From Avena insularis (lineage: Eukaryota; Streptophyta; Magnoliopsida; Poales; Poaceae): a stretch of 64,000 nucleotides of DNA. The notes under the pieces were generated by a model, which was not told the DNA's origin, ran no database searches, and saw nothing but the letters and a program-made list of their open reading frames with translations. The translations under genes were made by a program, and so were the position numbers. How positions within the stretch are numbered: position 1 is the stretch's first letter; every line of letters begins with the position of its first letter. This document shows, piece by piece, positions 10,648-24,117 of this stretch. The stretch spans positions 1,240,001 to 1,304,000 of the forward strand of contig JAJUPC010000037.1 in the NCBI GenBank assembly GCA_023614405.1. The letters are read 5' to 3'.

Positions 10648-12321
10648 TGTTGGGTCCGCAGCATAGAAAACAAAAAATTTCCTACGGTGTGAACTACACG
10701 CCAAGATCTATCTATTAGATACAGAGCAACGGGTGGACATACATCCATGGAGAACTTACCCTCGAAGACACCGAGCTTTGTTAACGAGTAGGAACTCGTG
10801 GTTGATGTAGTCGTACACTTTCCGATCTCAAGATCGTGATGAAGTCCAGCAGGTCCGGCTCCAAAGACGCCCATCGATCCAGCTCCAAAGACTACTGAAG
10901 TCCAGACTGCAAAGCAGCGGTGCATTTGTGATCGCACACACGTCCGTACCCCAACCTCCGTCCCTCGCTCCAGCAAAGCAGCGGGCAGCAACTCCTTTCC
11001 AGATAAAGCCAGGAACATGTATCTCGCTAATCCGAGACCATGGGGAATAATACTAGAGGGGAGAGAGATCCTTCACAAGGAGGTGTGTGTGAGAAGTGAG
11101 GAGGGTGGCCTTTTATAGGAGGAGGGGGTGCCCTCCTTCATGGCCGCATGGAGGAGGTGACTCTTCACCTCCTCCATTCATGTGGTGGTAACTCCTCCAC
11201 ATAAATTTGCCCTTCACATTCTCTTTTAAAGTCTCCACTTTAAATGCATTAAATTTCCCAAATTTAATGCTCTCTCATTTAATAAAACTCTTTTATTATT
11301 TTTATTCAGAATTTTGTTAATTACTTTAATTAACAAACATTCACATAAAACCCCGCAACATTTCAATATTACATGCAGAACCAATTTCAGCAATTTCACC
11401 AAAGCAGTTTCGGTGTCTATTGAAATTATTCCAGCTTTCTTAAATCTTTATCTCAAACATATTTGCTCCAAATGGTGTCGGTATCCCTTAAGTGTGTCAC
11501 CCTACGGTTCGCGAATAATGCGTACATGATCGAGACTCCTCTCCTAACAATAATCAGCGGGACACGGAGATCCATCGACTCCTACACATTCAACGATGAC
11601 TTCTGTGATCGTGAGAACCTTTAACGCTTGTAACTAAATCCCTTTGTCCCGCGATATATTACATGTCCGAGATTCGATCATCGGTATCTCCATACCTAGT
11701 TTCATCTTGTTACCGACATGCACTCTTTTCTCGTTCCCGTGATATAACATTCTAGTGATCACATCACTTGCTTGCAAGCTATTTCAATGTGATATCACCG
11801 AGAGGGCCCAGAGTATATCTATCCGTCATCAGGATTGACAAATTCCACTCTTGATCCATGAGCCTCAACATAACACCTTCGTAGCACCGAACCCATCTTT
11901 ATAGTCACCCTGTTACGGTGTGACGTTTGATGTTATCAAGATACTCTTCTGGTGTTAGCAATTAACATGATCTCATGGTCTAAGGATAAAGATTACTTCG
12001 TATGATGTTATAGCAATATAAACATAATGACTTTGATCGTAATGCTATACTTCGGATGAATGTTCATCACATCATTCCACCAATGGTGTGACCTTGTTAT
12101 TAACAACATCCAATGTCCATGATTAGGAAACCTTGATCATCTTGTTAATCAACAAGCTAGTCTATAAGAGAGGCATAGCTAGGAACCCTTTTTGTTTATT
12201 AAACACACATGTATTGACGTTTCCGATCAATACAATTCTAGCATGTAAAATAAACATTTATCATAAACATGGAATAAGATAATAACCACTTTATTATTGC
12301 CTCTCGGGCATATTCCCTTCA
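10648..12321 (-). repeat. Copia LTR (minus orientation, 3' LTR)
   Basis: On the minus strand the LTR starts TGAAGGGAATATGCCCGAGA at 12321 and ends ATGCTGCGGACCCAACA at 10648, the usual ends of BARE/Angela-like copia LTRs. A TATA-like box (minus strand TCCTATAAAA) lies at about 11110-11118. A purine tract, GCAAGTGGGAGAC on the minus strand, sits immediately upstream at 12322-12334. The five bases before 10648 are GAATG; the partner duplication is not visible because the other end is lost. Confidence 0.75.
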
Positions 12322-15300
12322 GTCTCCCACTTGCACTAGAGTCAATAATCTAGTTTGAAAAACTTCGCGTATTGAACACCTATGGCTTTCTGGTGTTGCA
12401 TATACGCAATTGCTAGTGGTTAACATAATCTCCGGATCTGACAGTTTCAGGCCCGTGTGTATTTGCATGTCTTTGCGTCTCTACGCATTACTCATTCTCA
12501 AATGAGATGGCATTGTATAAATTTGGTCCTCTGGTGAGACCTTTAGTTCGTTCGGGTTAAAATATGTTGATATTATTGTCACACAATATATCTTCATAGT
12601 ATTAGCCCACTTTGAACCACACCCAGTTTGATAACAAACTACTTAACACAAATGCCCTCCTTTGCTGCTACTATAGCAGTCATATACTTAGCCTTTTGTT
12701 GTAGTATCCGTCACAATATCTCAACTTTGGAACTCATCCAAATCAATCATGGAACATCCTTTCCATTATATTGTGCCACCCATAGTCTAAATTGAGATAA
12801 ATTTAATTTGTATCTTGTGACAAAACTAGTATCAATGTAACACTTTACAATGAACTACTTTTAACTATTTGTCACTTATACATGATATATTCTTAGTTCT
12901 TCCAAAGCTCATAAGAATATATCTACTATTGTCCAATGATCATCTTATGAATCATTCTGGTATATTCTCATAACATTTAGAGCATAGGACATTCTGGATA
13001 TATACATATCATGGTATAATCGATCAGAATCTTCATGTGATTTTACTCACCAAGTGTTGAAACACTTGAATCTGAATACAATTCTTTCCATGCAACAAGA
13101 ACCTTTCTTGTTGTTTCCATATTGAACCCTTTCAACATCTCATATTGAACCCTTTCAATATCTTATATATGTATGTCTGGCACAACCATATTAGCGCCTT
13201 AATCTATCCATATAGATATTGATGCCTAATATTCTGGATTTTCCCAAGTCTTTCATCGAAATCTTATTTTAATGAAATCCTTAACTTGTGTCAATTCAAG
13301 ATACATCATTTCCAATCAACAATATGTCCTCTACATAATGTATTAGAAATATATCTCAGCGCTCCCACTTAATTTCTTGCAAATGCAAGCATCTTCATCA
13401 TCTCCGATGAATTTAAACTCTTTTAGCAGTTTCATCATGGTGAAGATTCCAACTCCGCTATGCTTACTTCAACTATTGAAGTTTACATGCCCTTTTAGAA
13501 CCCTTTGAATTAACAAAACCCTTCGGACCATGTCATGTACATGTCCTAGGTTACCGTTCTATTAGAAGAACCTTGTTTTGTTTATTCAACTACCTTATAC
13601 CAAGTTATATGTAGTGGTTGCTACATTAATCCGTCAAGACTATATATCGCTATGAAAGATCAAATATTGTCATAGTCAACTCCTTGAACATTGTCGTAAA
13701 CTTCTTTCTGACATGTCGACTATTTCATAGATGTTAAACATCCATGTCTTATTTCTTTATAGATCCAAACACGACCGATAGGCTTTACGCCTTTCCGGAG
13801 GGTCTTCCAAGTTCAGAAACTTGATTTCTCGTGTATGGATACTATCACGGATTCTACGACTTCTAGTCATTTTATGGAGTCAGGGCCCATCATCGCTTCT
13901 TTGCATGTAGTCGGTTCATCATTGTCAAAACAATAACGACTTGCTTATCAAATCTTACTATTTGATTCTTACCGACCCACACGGTTTTATAGGAACTCTA
14001 ATCTCCGAGATCACACCTTTTGTAATCACGAGAGCCATGAGCATTGTGGCCGCCACCGGGACACTTTCCGGTGCTGCGCTACTTAGCACATATAGCTAAG
14101 GTTCAACAACCTTATCAAAGTTCTATTGTCCTCCCACTTAACTTTTCACGAAAAATTCCTTCTCAAGAAACTTGACGTTCCAAGTAACAAACTCTTTTGT
14201 CCTCGGTGTTATGGAGAAATTCCCAACAAATTCTTTGGGATAACCTACAAAGACGTGCTTATCTGACTTTGGTTGTAAACATTTTACTTATGCATAGCAT
14301 ACCAAAATTTAAGAAAAGATAATTCGGGTTTTATCCCAAACCATAACTCATATGGTGTCATTTCAACGGATCATGATGGTGCTCTTTTCAGTGTAAAAGC
14401 GGTAGTCTCTAAAGCTTCAATCCTTAAAACATAATGGCAGTTTTATAAATGACACCCTTGATCTTATCATGTCAAACATGGTTTGATTTTCTCTCTCGAA
14501 TATGCCATACTCCTATGGTTTATCGGGAAACACAAATCATGGAACAATTCCGCAAGTCTTAGGTGTTTTTGCTAAACATGTAACTCAAATATCTTCCTTT
14601 ATGATCGAATCATAAACTCTTTATTTTCTTGTTATAATGATTTTCCACTTCATCTTGAAAGTCTTTGAACAATTTTCAAATGTTTCATACTTCTCCCTTA
14701 TTATGTAAATATACAGATATATTCACTCAAATTCTTGAAGAAAGCATATGAAGCAAAAAGATCCATCGCATATGGCTACACATAATGGACTTATGCACAT
14801 CAGCATGCACAATTTCCAATAAGCTAGTCATCCGTTCCACTTTGGCCTATGAACGGAGTTTCAATTATCTCGAGGAAAGTCTCACATGCGTCAATTGATC
14901 AAAATCAAGGACTCCAAAATTCCATCAACATGGAGTTTCTTCATGTTTTCTTTCAAATATAATTCAAACAGCGATGTCACTTCATAAGTGATCTTTCAAT
15001 CATTTGTCTTGCGACATTTTAGCAATAGTGTTTATGGATGTGATTTCTCCAACTAGACTTGTAAAAGTTCATCCATCCTTTATGGAATACGGTAATTATT
15101 TGAACAACCATTGTTCTCATGATACCGGAACAAAATAACAATTATTTAAACAAATCTTGAAGGCTTGGTTTGATGACAACGAAAAACACAATAACACTTT
15201 ATTTGTTTTCGATGAACATCGTCACTCATTCTCTTGCTGGTTACTTAGGCCATTGAAGTTCATGAATTGCGTTGTCCTGTATGACACTTCATACCAACCA

Positions 15301-15905
15301 ATTCGCATCCAATACCAAAGATCCAATACCTAAGAACCACATTGTTTAACAAGCAAGGAATATAGCCATAACATGTATATCTTCTATATACCTAAGTTGG
15401 ACATCTCCAACCTTTTATTTTCTGCCAAATATTTTATAGATTCTCTTTCAGCAATTCCTTTTCTTTTAAAAGAATCTATCAACATCAATAGTGCTGTCAT
15501 TCACATGACACATAGTACAAAGCGTATATAGTCAAATACTAATACCTTTGGACTTGCACTTTGAAGTGGATCACCATCATCAAATGTTTGGTGTTCTTTC
15601 AAAAATCCATTCTTTAGTAATCTATTAGTGTAGTAAACATTTTACTTACATCTTCTATTCATCCTTATCATGACAACTTTCATGATCAAGCTACTATAGC
15701 CTATAAGGAAGAATCGCGAGTATAATATCAGTTCCCAAAACCTTTCTGGTAGATTAGGACGCCTAGCGTCTCCAACATTCACAAATTCTCATACAATATG
15801 AGAACATGTATTTTGCTAAATTATACTCTATCATAATGCAACCAAAAACATTGTTTCAGATATCACAATATCTTTCACACATGATGGTTTCTGAAACAAT
15901 TTTCA
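12322..15905 (-). mobile_element. Degenerate copia internal region
   Basis: No long frame survives, but translating the minus strand in pieces recovers copia polyprotein landmarks in the right order. Around 14270-14140 KSDKHVFVGYPKEF and later VKFLEKEFFV give the C-terminal integrase signature. Around 13890-13750 EAMGPDSIK and GVKPIGRVWIYKE give the start of reverse transcriptase. Frame changes and stops are frequent, so the copy is old. The distal part (15000-15905) should hold gag but I could not read a zinc knuckle. There is no 5' LTR: the sequence runs directly into the Tat element near 15905. Confidence 0.65.
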
Positions 15906-16754
15906 GCTCCCTTCAGATCTCCAAGGACCAGGACCTGCTTAAGGAATCCGAGGTCCAGCTTGGGTCGGTGCTCGCTGAGCTTGAACAACTTCGCTAGAGA
16001 CGCGACAGTTGTATCAAGGAGTTGAGCCGGATCCATCGTCATATCTCACATAAGTTTCTTCCCCTTGTCCGACATAGTTTTCCGGGTTAGCTCATATGCC
16101 TTTGCTTCAGCATCTTCCCTTTCCTTATTTTCATATCACTTTCCGGAGGGTACTCCCATCGCCAGTGCTGCAGTTGCCAAATTCCGCCGAGAGAGGGGTA
16201 CTCCTGTCGCTCCTTATGGTGAGAGCGTCCCCTTAGACATGGAGGACCTGTTGGTCAACGTGTCAGCTCGGGTGGAAACCATCAAGAACTATGGGAAAGA
16301 TCTCCTCGACGTTGCGGTCCGGATCTTCAACACTTTCTGGCCAAGCAAGAGCGCTCCAAAAAGGATCACACTCCTTGCTGAGAAGCTATTGGAAATCGAG
16401 ACACAGCTTGATCTCTGGAGAGAATCCGCCGACCGTGCCGTAGCAGATACCCTCCTCCATCATGTCCTTACATGGTACGAGAAGATCGACCTGAGCCTCC
16501 TCACACGCCGGCGCACCGGATCTAAATGGACCGATGATCCAGAGTGGGTAGCTCGGCGCCAGGCTTGCGCCTACAGCCTTGTCGAATATTCTCGCATCCA
16601 TGACTGGGTTGAGGGGCCGAGCTTTCTGGAATCCGGCGAGGAGGAGCAGATGGAGAACATGGAGGATGGGTCAGGCGATGATGGAGAAGATGCTGCTTCA
16701 GATATTGAAGACAGTGATGATGACGCTGAACTTCCTCCTCTTGCCGCTCCTTAG
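15906..16754 (+). pseudogene. Tat-lineage antisense ORF, C-terminal part
   Basis: This plus-strand reading lies antisense to the gypsy element that contains it. It opens with a coiled-coil-like stretch (LLKESEVQLGSVLAELEQLR) and is interrupted by a stop near 15997 and probably an intron. It then continues as FPEGTPIASAAVAKFRRERG, a helical region, and an acidic tail (DGEDAASDIEDSDDDAELPP) ending at 16754. This matches the C-terminal half of the extra antisense ORF found between integrase and the 3' LTR in Tat-lineage elements (Grande, RIRE2, Retand). Its function is unknown. The N-terminal half, with the domain seen at 62.7 kb, has been lost at the 15.9-kb junction. Confidence 0.6.
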
Positions 16755-17530
16755 TGGAAAAAACTTGAAAATTTATCAGATCCCCGGTATGCCGGGTGCA
16801 ATTGTATGCTGAATACATGATATTTTGCTACTATGCTTGTATGCCGGATTAACTTGGGCGTAGTCCCCGAGTTTCATTTTCTTGTTCGTCCAATTCTTAG
16901 GCTCGATCCGTGCCTACCTTGATTCGGTTTTACGACTTACGAATCCAAGCCTCAAGAATCGTTTTAACAATACTGAGAAACTTTGAGGCTTGGCTCAAAA
17001 TAATTCAACATAATAACTTGAAAGTAACTACGGGGTTAGTCCGAAAAAACGAACGTTAGCTGGAATAAATTCGTTTTCTTAGTGGTTTTTCATGTGCTAC
17101 GCAATTCCAAACTTGTTCCCTTGCTTGCCATGAAGCCAATTCTTGTTGGGCAGCAGCAAGTCGAAGGGTTGGGTTTTTGGTGCTCACACATTACTAATCC
17201 GGGTTAAGTGAAACGAGTCATTCCAGCTAACGCATAAAAAGTAACAACAATTGTTTATTAAGGCAGTCCCCGAGTTACTGCTCGAGTCTCCGCTATTTCA
17301 TTGATAAGCTCATTGCCGACATACATACCGACATATGAGATGCCTCGGATACATACACTTCTTAGCTAAGTGTAGAAGGGACGAAGTAGTGCTACATCCC
17401 ATGGTCGCTTCGATTCCTCTCCGGACCTGTCCGCCTTGTTCTTTTCCTGTGGCTTTGCATCTATAAGATAGTAGGAATCATTGTGCAATGCTTTGCTCAC
17501 AACAAATGGTCCTTCCCATGGGGGGATAAT
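16755..17530. other. Tat element spacer between integrase and antisense ORF
   Basis: This gene-free interval separates the 3' ends of two convergent frames, the polyprotein (-) and the antisense ORF (+). It is AT-rich and contains no recognisable motif. Confidence 0.45.
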
Positions 17531-19039
17531 TTATGCATGCCAGTGGTACGCTGTACCAATCGGAGCACCAGATCGCCTTCCCGGAAGACTCGGGGGCACG
17601 CGTCGGAGGTTTTGCTGATATATGGTAGATCTGGACAGTGCCAGTTCTCTCGCTTCTTCCAGCATATCAACATCATTTTGCCGGGCTTCTTGCACTTCGG
17701 CTTCTATGTATTGGGTGACCCTAGGCGAATCATGCTCTATGTCGGCTGGTAATACAGCTTCTGCCCCATATACCAGAAAGAACGCCGTGTAGCCTGTTAA
17801 TCGATTCGGAGTTGTTCTTAAACTCCACAATACCGCTGGTAGTTCTTCTATCCAGCACCCCGCTGATCTTTGCAGCGGCTCAATGAGCCGGGGTTTTATC
17901 CCGGATAGCACTAATCCGTTGGATCTTTCCACTTGTCCGTTCGATACGGGGTGGGCTACCGAGGCTACGTCGAGTCGGATTTTCTTATCTCGGCAGAATC
18001 GTGCAAATGCTCCTTTAGCAAAATTTGTGCCGTTATCAGTTATAATGCTGTGTGGATAACCGTATCTCAAGATGATGTCTTTGAGAAGTGTCACGGCCGT
18101 AGCTCCATCACATTTTCTTATAGGCTTCACTTCGATCCATTTTGTAAACTTGTCCACCATGACCAGAATGTGCGTCATGTTTCCTCTTGCTAGTTTGAAC
18201 GGGCCAACCATATCCAAGCACCACACAACAAATGGCCATGTAATTGGTATGGTTTTGAGTTCCGACATAGGCATATGTGTCTTGGTGGCGTACCTTTGAC
18301 AACCATTGCATTTTCTCACCAGATCTTATGCTTGCTCCAAGGCATTTGGCTAGTAGAATCCATGCCGGAATGCCTTTGCCACTAAGGCCCGGGATGAGGC
18401 ATGATTCCCGCATTCTCCTTGGTGTATATCTCGGAGGATGTCAAGTCCTTCTTCCGGGTCAACACACCGCTGGAGGACATTGGTCACACTCTGTTTGTAT
18501 AGCTCGGAGTTGATGATTGTGTATGTCTTTGCTCTCCTCTGCGTTTGCCTGGCTAACACCTCCTCAACGGGTAGCGTTCCATCTTTCAGGAATTGAAATA
18601 TAGGCAGTGCCCAAGCTGGTATGGCTGGTGGAGGGAATATCTCCTCATCAATTTCCATCCGATCTACCGGCATAACTTCAGCCGGATCACGCTGAACAGT
18701 CCCCGGGTCTAGCGAGGTAGTCCTCGAGTTTGCCGAGGTAATCCCCGGGTTCGGCGTGCTACCTCCCATGTCAATATCCATGGGCTCAGCTCCAGATTCC
18801 GCGTTTTCCAGGACATAGATTGAATTGGTTCCTGGGGACGGCCTGATAGATGGTTTTCTGAGGTGCTCCAATGCTACGCCCGGTGGAATTGCCTGTCGGG
18901 TCGATCCGAGCTTTGACAGCATGTCGGCAGCTTCATTTTCCACGCGAGGTACATGGTGAAATTCGCATCCCTCAGAGTAACCCGAGATCTTCTGCACATG
19001 AAATCTGTATAGCGCCATGTTTGGATCCGTATGCCCCAC
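17531..19039 (-). pseudogene. Tat gypsy integrase with upstream linker
   Basis: The frame 19039-18350 starts with the end of the second RNase H (HHVPRVENEAADMLSKLGS) and a Pro/Ser/Asp-rich linker. It then gives the integrase zinc finger: IHQGECGNH supplies the two histidines and, after a frame change, KCNGCQ the two cysteines. The frame 18319-17531 holds the catalytic core with the three acidic residues in CLDMVGPF, IITDNGTNF and GQVERSNG, followed by LPAVLWSLRTTPNRLTG and FFLVYGAEAVLP. This is a complete gypsy-type DDE integrase, which inserts the cDNA into chromosomes. The frame break at about 18340 makes it inactive as written. Confidence 0.85.
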
Positions 19040-20656
19040 ACTCCGGACACTTGTCAGACATTAGATCCGAGTCGCCAAAGCTTATTATCCAATGTATGCC
19101 AATCTCCTTTGCCACTTTGAGACCATGCACAAGAGCCTCGTACTCAGCGACATTGTTTGATGCCGCGAAATGGATCTGCAATACGTACTTGAGCTGATCC
19201 TTCTTTGGCGAGGTAAGCACAACCCCGGCACCTAACCAGGTTTTGGTTTTCGATCCGTCAAAGTGCATCCTCCAGTAGTTCAGATCTGGTGGCGACGGTT
19301 CATATTGTACCTCGGCCCAATCCACGAAAAATTCCGCCACAGCCTGGGACTTGATCGCTTCTCTCCTATCATACTGGGGTGCGTAAGGTGCTAGCTCAAT
19401 TGCCCATTTCGCAATTCTGCCATTCGCATCTTTGTTACCCATTATCTCGGATATGGGGGCTTCGCATACCACTTTGATGGGATGCTCCTCAAAGTAGTGC
19501 TTTAACTTCTTTGCCGCCATATAAACTCCGTACGCCACCTTCTGAAAATGCGGGTAGTTCTGTTTTGAGGGAGACAATACCTCGCTCAAGTAATACACTG
19601 GCCTATGCACCGACTTACCCTCTTCATCTCGCTCCACTACAATCACTACACTTACAACTCGGTTGGCTGCGGCTATGTAGAGCAACATTGGCTCCTTTGA
19701 CAGTGGAGAAGCTAACACTGGTGCAGTGGCCAACATCTTTTTCAAGTGAGCAAAAGCTTCATCGGCCTGCGGCGTCCAAACGAATTTATCTGACTTTTTC
19801 ATGAGTTGGTAGAGAGGCAGTGCCTTTTCCCCTAACCGACATACAAACCGACTCAACGACGCCAGGCATCCAAAGGAACTTCGAACATCGTTGAGACACT
19901 TCGGCAGCTCCATTCGTTCGATGGCTCGGATCTTAGTTGGATTAACCTCGATACCTCGGCTGGAGACGAGAAATCCGAGTAATTTCCCAGCCGGGACACC
20001 GAAGGTACATTTCTCCGGGTTAAGCTTCATCCGGAATCTCCTTAAGTTCGCGAATGTTTGCCTTATGTCGTCAAGGAGCGTTGCGCTTTCCTTGGTCTTA
20101 ATAACCACATCATCCACATAGACTTGTACATTTTGACCTATTTGATCGTGCAAACATTTTTGCATACATCTTTTGATGCGTTGCTGCATTTCGTAAACCA
20201 AACGGCATAGTGCGATAGCAATAAGCCCGTCTGACGGGTAATAAAGGCAGTTTTTATTTGATCATCCGGGTTCAGAGGTATCTGGTGGAAACCAGAATAA
20301 GCGTCAATGAATGACAACAGTTCACATCCCACGGTAGAGTCGATGACCTGATCTATCCTCGGCAGTGGGAATGGATCTTTTGGACACGCCTTGTTCAGGT
20401 TCGTGTAATCGACACACATACGCCAAACCACTGCCACGTTCGGATCATCCTTCTTATTTTCTACCAGCACCGGATTAGAGAGCCAATCTGGATACAACAC
20501 CTCCATGATAAATCCAGCTGCTAGCAACCGAGCTATCTCGTCACCAATGACCTTTCTCCTATCCTCGGCGAAGTGTCGGAGAGGCTGCTTCACCAGCCTT
20601 GCTTCGGGTCTTACGTTCAAAGAGTGCTCGGCCAACTCCCTCGGAACACCTTGCAA
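18972..20656 (-). pseudogene. Tat gypsy reverse transcriptase, RNase H and second RNase H
   Basis: Reverse transcriptase begins in the frame 20656-20138 with AAGFIMEVLYPDWLSNPVLV, CVDYTNLNKACPKDPFPLPR and FIDAYSGFHQI. It continues in the frame 20201-18972 with the catalytic VYVDDVVIK. Between about 20215 and 20140 a third frame supplies AYCYRTMPFGLRNA, so two compensating shifts are present. The ordinary RNase H follows (LLYIAAANRVVSVVIV, PVYYLSEVLSPSKQNY). A second RNase H-like domain comes next: MHFDGSKTKTWLGAGVVL, NNVAEYEALVHGLKVAKEIG, GDSDL. Having an extra RNase H between the first and integrase is diagnostic of the Tat lineage. Confidence 0.88.
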
Positions 20657-20719
20657 GTCCTGTGTGGACCAAGCAAAAATATCCCGATTCTCATGGAGGA
20701 AGTTGACGAGCTCGCTTTC

Positions 20720-21480
20720 CTATTTGTCAGTTAACCCGGCTCCAATTGTTACGGTACGCTCCGGAAACATGTTATCCACTGGAATCTTCTTGGTGTTCTT
20801 CGCGGCTTGAAACGAAACGCTTCCATGCGGGTTGCTTAACGCCGGCATATACTGCTGCGGGGACTGAGCTAATGCCGCCACCTCTTGGATTTTTCTTTTC
20901 TCTTGCGCAATCACGAGTGACTCGGCTAGGTTAGACCCGGCTGAGGCACACTCAATAGAACGTCGTAAATCCCCAGTGATAGTAATTGCTCCATTTGGCC
21001 CGGGCAACTTCATCTTCAGATAACTAACGTGGCAACTTGCCATGAATTTGCTCAGTGCTGGTCTCCCGAGTAATGCATGATACGCGCTCTCCAACTTCAC
21101 CACCTCAAACTCCAGATTCTCAGTTCGGCAGTTATCCCTCGTACCGAATAGCACGTCGACCCGGACTTTGCCTATGGGCTCACAGGATATGCCTGGTACG
21201 ATACCATGAAAAGTTGTTCTTGTAGCCTGGAGCATGTTCTCCGAGATGCCCAACTTGCGCATCGTATCCGCGTACATGATGTTAATGCTACTGCCATTGT
21301 CGATCAGTACCTTGGAGAACCTCAAATTAATGTTTGGTCCAATGAGCGTCGGATCTAACACTAGTGCATACGAGCCCGGGCTTGGCATAAGCTTGGGATG
21401 ATCTTTGACGCTCCAGGTAATTTCCTGGTCCGACCAAGACATGTACCTCACACCGCAGCATAACCGTGTTAACCTCCATA
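20720..21480 (-). pseudogene. Tat gypsy aspartic protease region
   Basis: The frame reads PLIGPNINLRFSKV-like strands, then VLIDNGSSINIMY with the catalytic aspartate (D-N-G in place of D-S/T-G, common in Tat elements). FHGIVPG and YHALLGRPALSKFMA follow, the usual C-terminal protease signature. It lies one frame away from gag, with the shift near 21480. The downstream 200 codons link to reverse transcriptase. The polyprotein processing role is inferred from family membership. Confidence 0.8.
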
Positions 21481-23912
21481 TGTCGGCGCTGCAAGCTCTT
21501 CCTATCTGTTTCCTCTGTTGTGAACACACAATAGCTCTGGTGATGTTCCCTGTACTCATTCCTTCCCTCGTTTCCGGAGTACCTCTGATCCGGTTGTTGC
21601 TGGTTTTCCACCTGATGCACTGCATCCCTTCTCTCACTATTGTCATACCTCGGCGGAGCGGGAGGCAACATCAGCTGTTGCGTGTTTGCTCCGGAGAGCA
21701 ATTGCTGCCGGGGTAACTCCTGCCGAGGTTGATCATTCCGGGGTGCCTGAACATTCCCCGAACCACCTTGTTCTATCTTGCGCATCCACTCACATTGCCT
21801 CGTTGTGTGACTCGCCGGGCTGTTCGGATTTGGTGTGTGAAATTTACACGGCTGGTCCAACATTGACTCATAGGTATACTTCGGACGATCTTTCTTTTCT
21901 TGCCATTGCTTCTTCTTCTCCGGAGTCCATGTTTTCTTGCCATCGTTTCGAGGAGTCCATTGCCCTCCTGTTTTCTGGCGTTGGTTGCTCCCTGCTCCGG
22001 TCTGATCTTGATTCACGGCTGCAACTTGTTGCGAACTATACCGATGATCTGGTCTATCGTCTCTCCTATTTCCCCTGTAATCGTTCCTCCGGGATGACCC
22101 GGCTTCGTCCCTCAGATAGTACTCGTCATTTGACTCGTTCGACGCGATCCTAGGTTGAGTTGGATTACCCAAAGCATAAGAATCCGCAATTTGGATCATC
22201 TCTGCCAGCGTGACTGGCATTTTCCTTTGCAATTTCATCCACAACTCGCTGCCATATCTGCACCCTTGTGTGAACCATGCTATAGCCTGTGACTCTATGA
22301 CTCCCTCACACGAGTTTCTCACGGTACACCACCGGGTCAAGAATTCACGATCCATTTTGCTAGATCTCTGCTTGCACATCGCCAGGGTCTGCGGTCTATT
22401 CGGTCTCTGATATGTACTTGAGAAGTTGCTGATAAACATTTCTTCAAAATCTATCCAACAATTGATGCTTCCGGGTGGCAAATTATTCAGCCATACCCTA
22501 GCCGGACCTTCCAACATCTGGGGTACGTATCGTACAGCCCATCTCAAGTCACCAGTTGCAATTTTCACAGCTGTTGTGTAGTTTATCAGCCAATCCTCCG
22601 GCTTTGTACTACCGTCATACGTCTTCGTGCCCCTGGGTAATTGGAAATTGGGTACTGGCGGTTCCTTCATGATCCGGGGTCCAAAGCACGCTGGACCCGG
22701 AGGACCTTGACATTCGATCTGTTCCAACCTATACAGGCGATCCAGCTTTAACCTGGCGTCATCCGGCATCAAATCCCTGCTTCCCAATCTCGACCCTATC
22801 ACATGATAGTCCGGTCTTGCGTATCCCGCATTCGTCATCTCCGAGTCTCCGTCATTGTATCGGTCTTGCTCTCGTTGTGCTCCTCTCTCTTGCATACCAC
22901 GGCCGGCACTTTGCTCTTGCCTTGGTATATTTCGCTGCTGCGGTTGACCTGCTCCTGCCGAGTTTCGCTATCCGGCATTGTCGTTGGCAGCATTCCCTTG
23001 ACCGGCATTGCCTTGGTCATGATTACCTCGGCCCGCTTCCCCTCGGCTCACACTTCGTCGATCGTCGTTTTTCCGCATCTCTTTTTCTTTTCCCGCACGC
23101 GTTGGGTCGTACGGAACGATCTGCTTGTTCCGTCTGGCCGAGGTTACTACCTCTTCTCTCCTTGGGCCACCATGAGGCGATGATCCGGCTCCAGTGGATT
23201 TCTCCGGGTTACCCATCGCCGAATGGACGACCTTAGAAGCTCTAACTCTCTCCGGGTTACCTCTCAGCAGCTCCTCGTTCTGCCTGTTCGCGATCCGATC
23301 CAGCTCATTAACCCGGTCTTGCTGTCTTTGATGGGCTTCACCCGTCAGACCCTCTAGCTCGGATGTCGCGACATCTGCTTCTCTGAGGTTCTTCGCCGGG
23401 GTACTATACTTCGGCAACCCCATAGACAGATAGTTTTCCGACCCTTCTGGTCCATCATCACCTTCTCTGTTCATCTCACTTATGAGATTTTTCCCTTTTA
23501 CCCTTACTGCATCAACCTTGTTTGCCTTCGCATACTCACGCAGCGTCATGTTCAACGACTGCTGAGCCGCTGCTATTTTCTTTGCGCCCTCCAGTATCTT
23601 TTGCCGGGTCTCCTCTAGCTCGGCCTGTGCCTGAGTCGGATCTACCACTGCTGCCACCGGGTTTGCCAAGCTATCCATAGCTTCCCTCAATACGTTCTCA
23701 GGCCTCTCTAGCGGAGGACCCCTAGCTTTCTTCGGTGCCTTAGGCGTTACCTCTGGGTCTGGCGCTGGATCCTTGCTCATTCCCGCGCCTGGCGCAGTCA
23801 TCATCACCTCTGCATGGTCCGGGGAGCGAGCGATACGCGCCCCGCGAGCCATAGTGAGGGGTGGTTCCCCTGCATCGATGACGCGACGCGGATGAACGCA
23901 AGACATGTCCAC
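21327..23912 (-). pseudogene. Tat gypsy gag
   Basis: This is one long frame broken by a single TAG at about 22967. The N-terminal third (from 23912, or from the internal MSKDPAPDPEV near 23780) is charged and helical: LEETRQKILEGAKKIAAAQQ. It is followed by a Gly/Asn/Gln-rich linker. The capsid follows with ACFGPRIMKEPPVPNFQLPR, WLINYTTAVKIA, ARVWLNNLPPGSINCW and NSCEGVIESQAIAWFTQGC, a textbook Tat-type Retrotrans_gag. The C-terminal part has CKFHTPNPNSPASHTTRQC, a zinc-binding motif. Apart from the TAG and the end-of-gag shift, the reading is intact, so this element is younger than its neighbours. Confidence 0.85.
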
Positions 23913-24097
23913 AGCAACGTAGACCTTGTGCGCACCGAGCTTGACGAAGATGCCGTTGCGTGGAAGGGGGCATGTGCCGAAGCAGCTAGCGTTGTCGCCG
24001 ACGTAGTCCAGCGCTCCAAAGCGCTAAACGAGCCCGGAGACGATGTGTTCGCCGGTGCCGATGAAGTTTCCCGTCCGGATCTTCACCCTGCTAGCCG

Positions 24098-24115
24098 CCA
24101 GCCCCAGTGGCGCCA
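24098..24115 (-). other. Tat gypsy primer-binding site
   Basis: On the minus strand TGGCGCCACTGGGGCTGG begins two bases inside the 5' LTR end. It shares its first seven bases with the binding site at 38758. I do not assign a tRNA. Confidence 0.6.
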
Positions 24116-24117
24116 AC

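Noticed and set aside
21405..23236. Plus-strand frames of 60-155 codons opposite the Tat gag and protease
   Set aside because: They are mirror frames of a well-supported gag/protease reading on the minus strand and carry no domain of their own.
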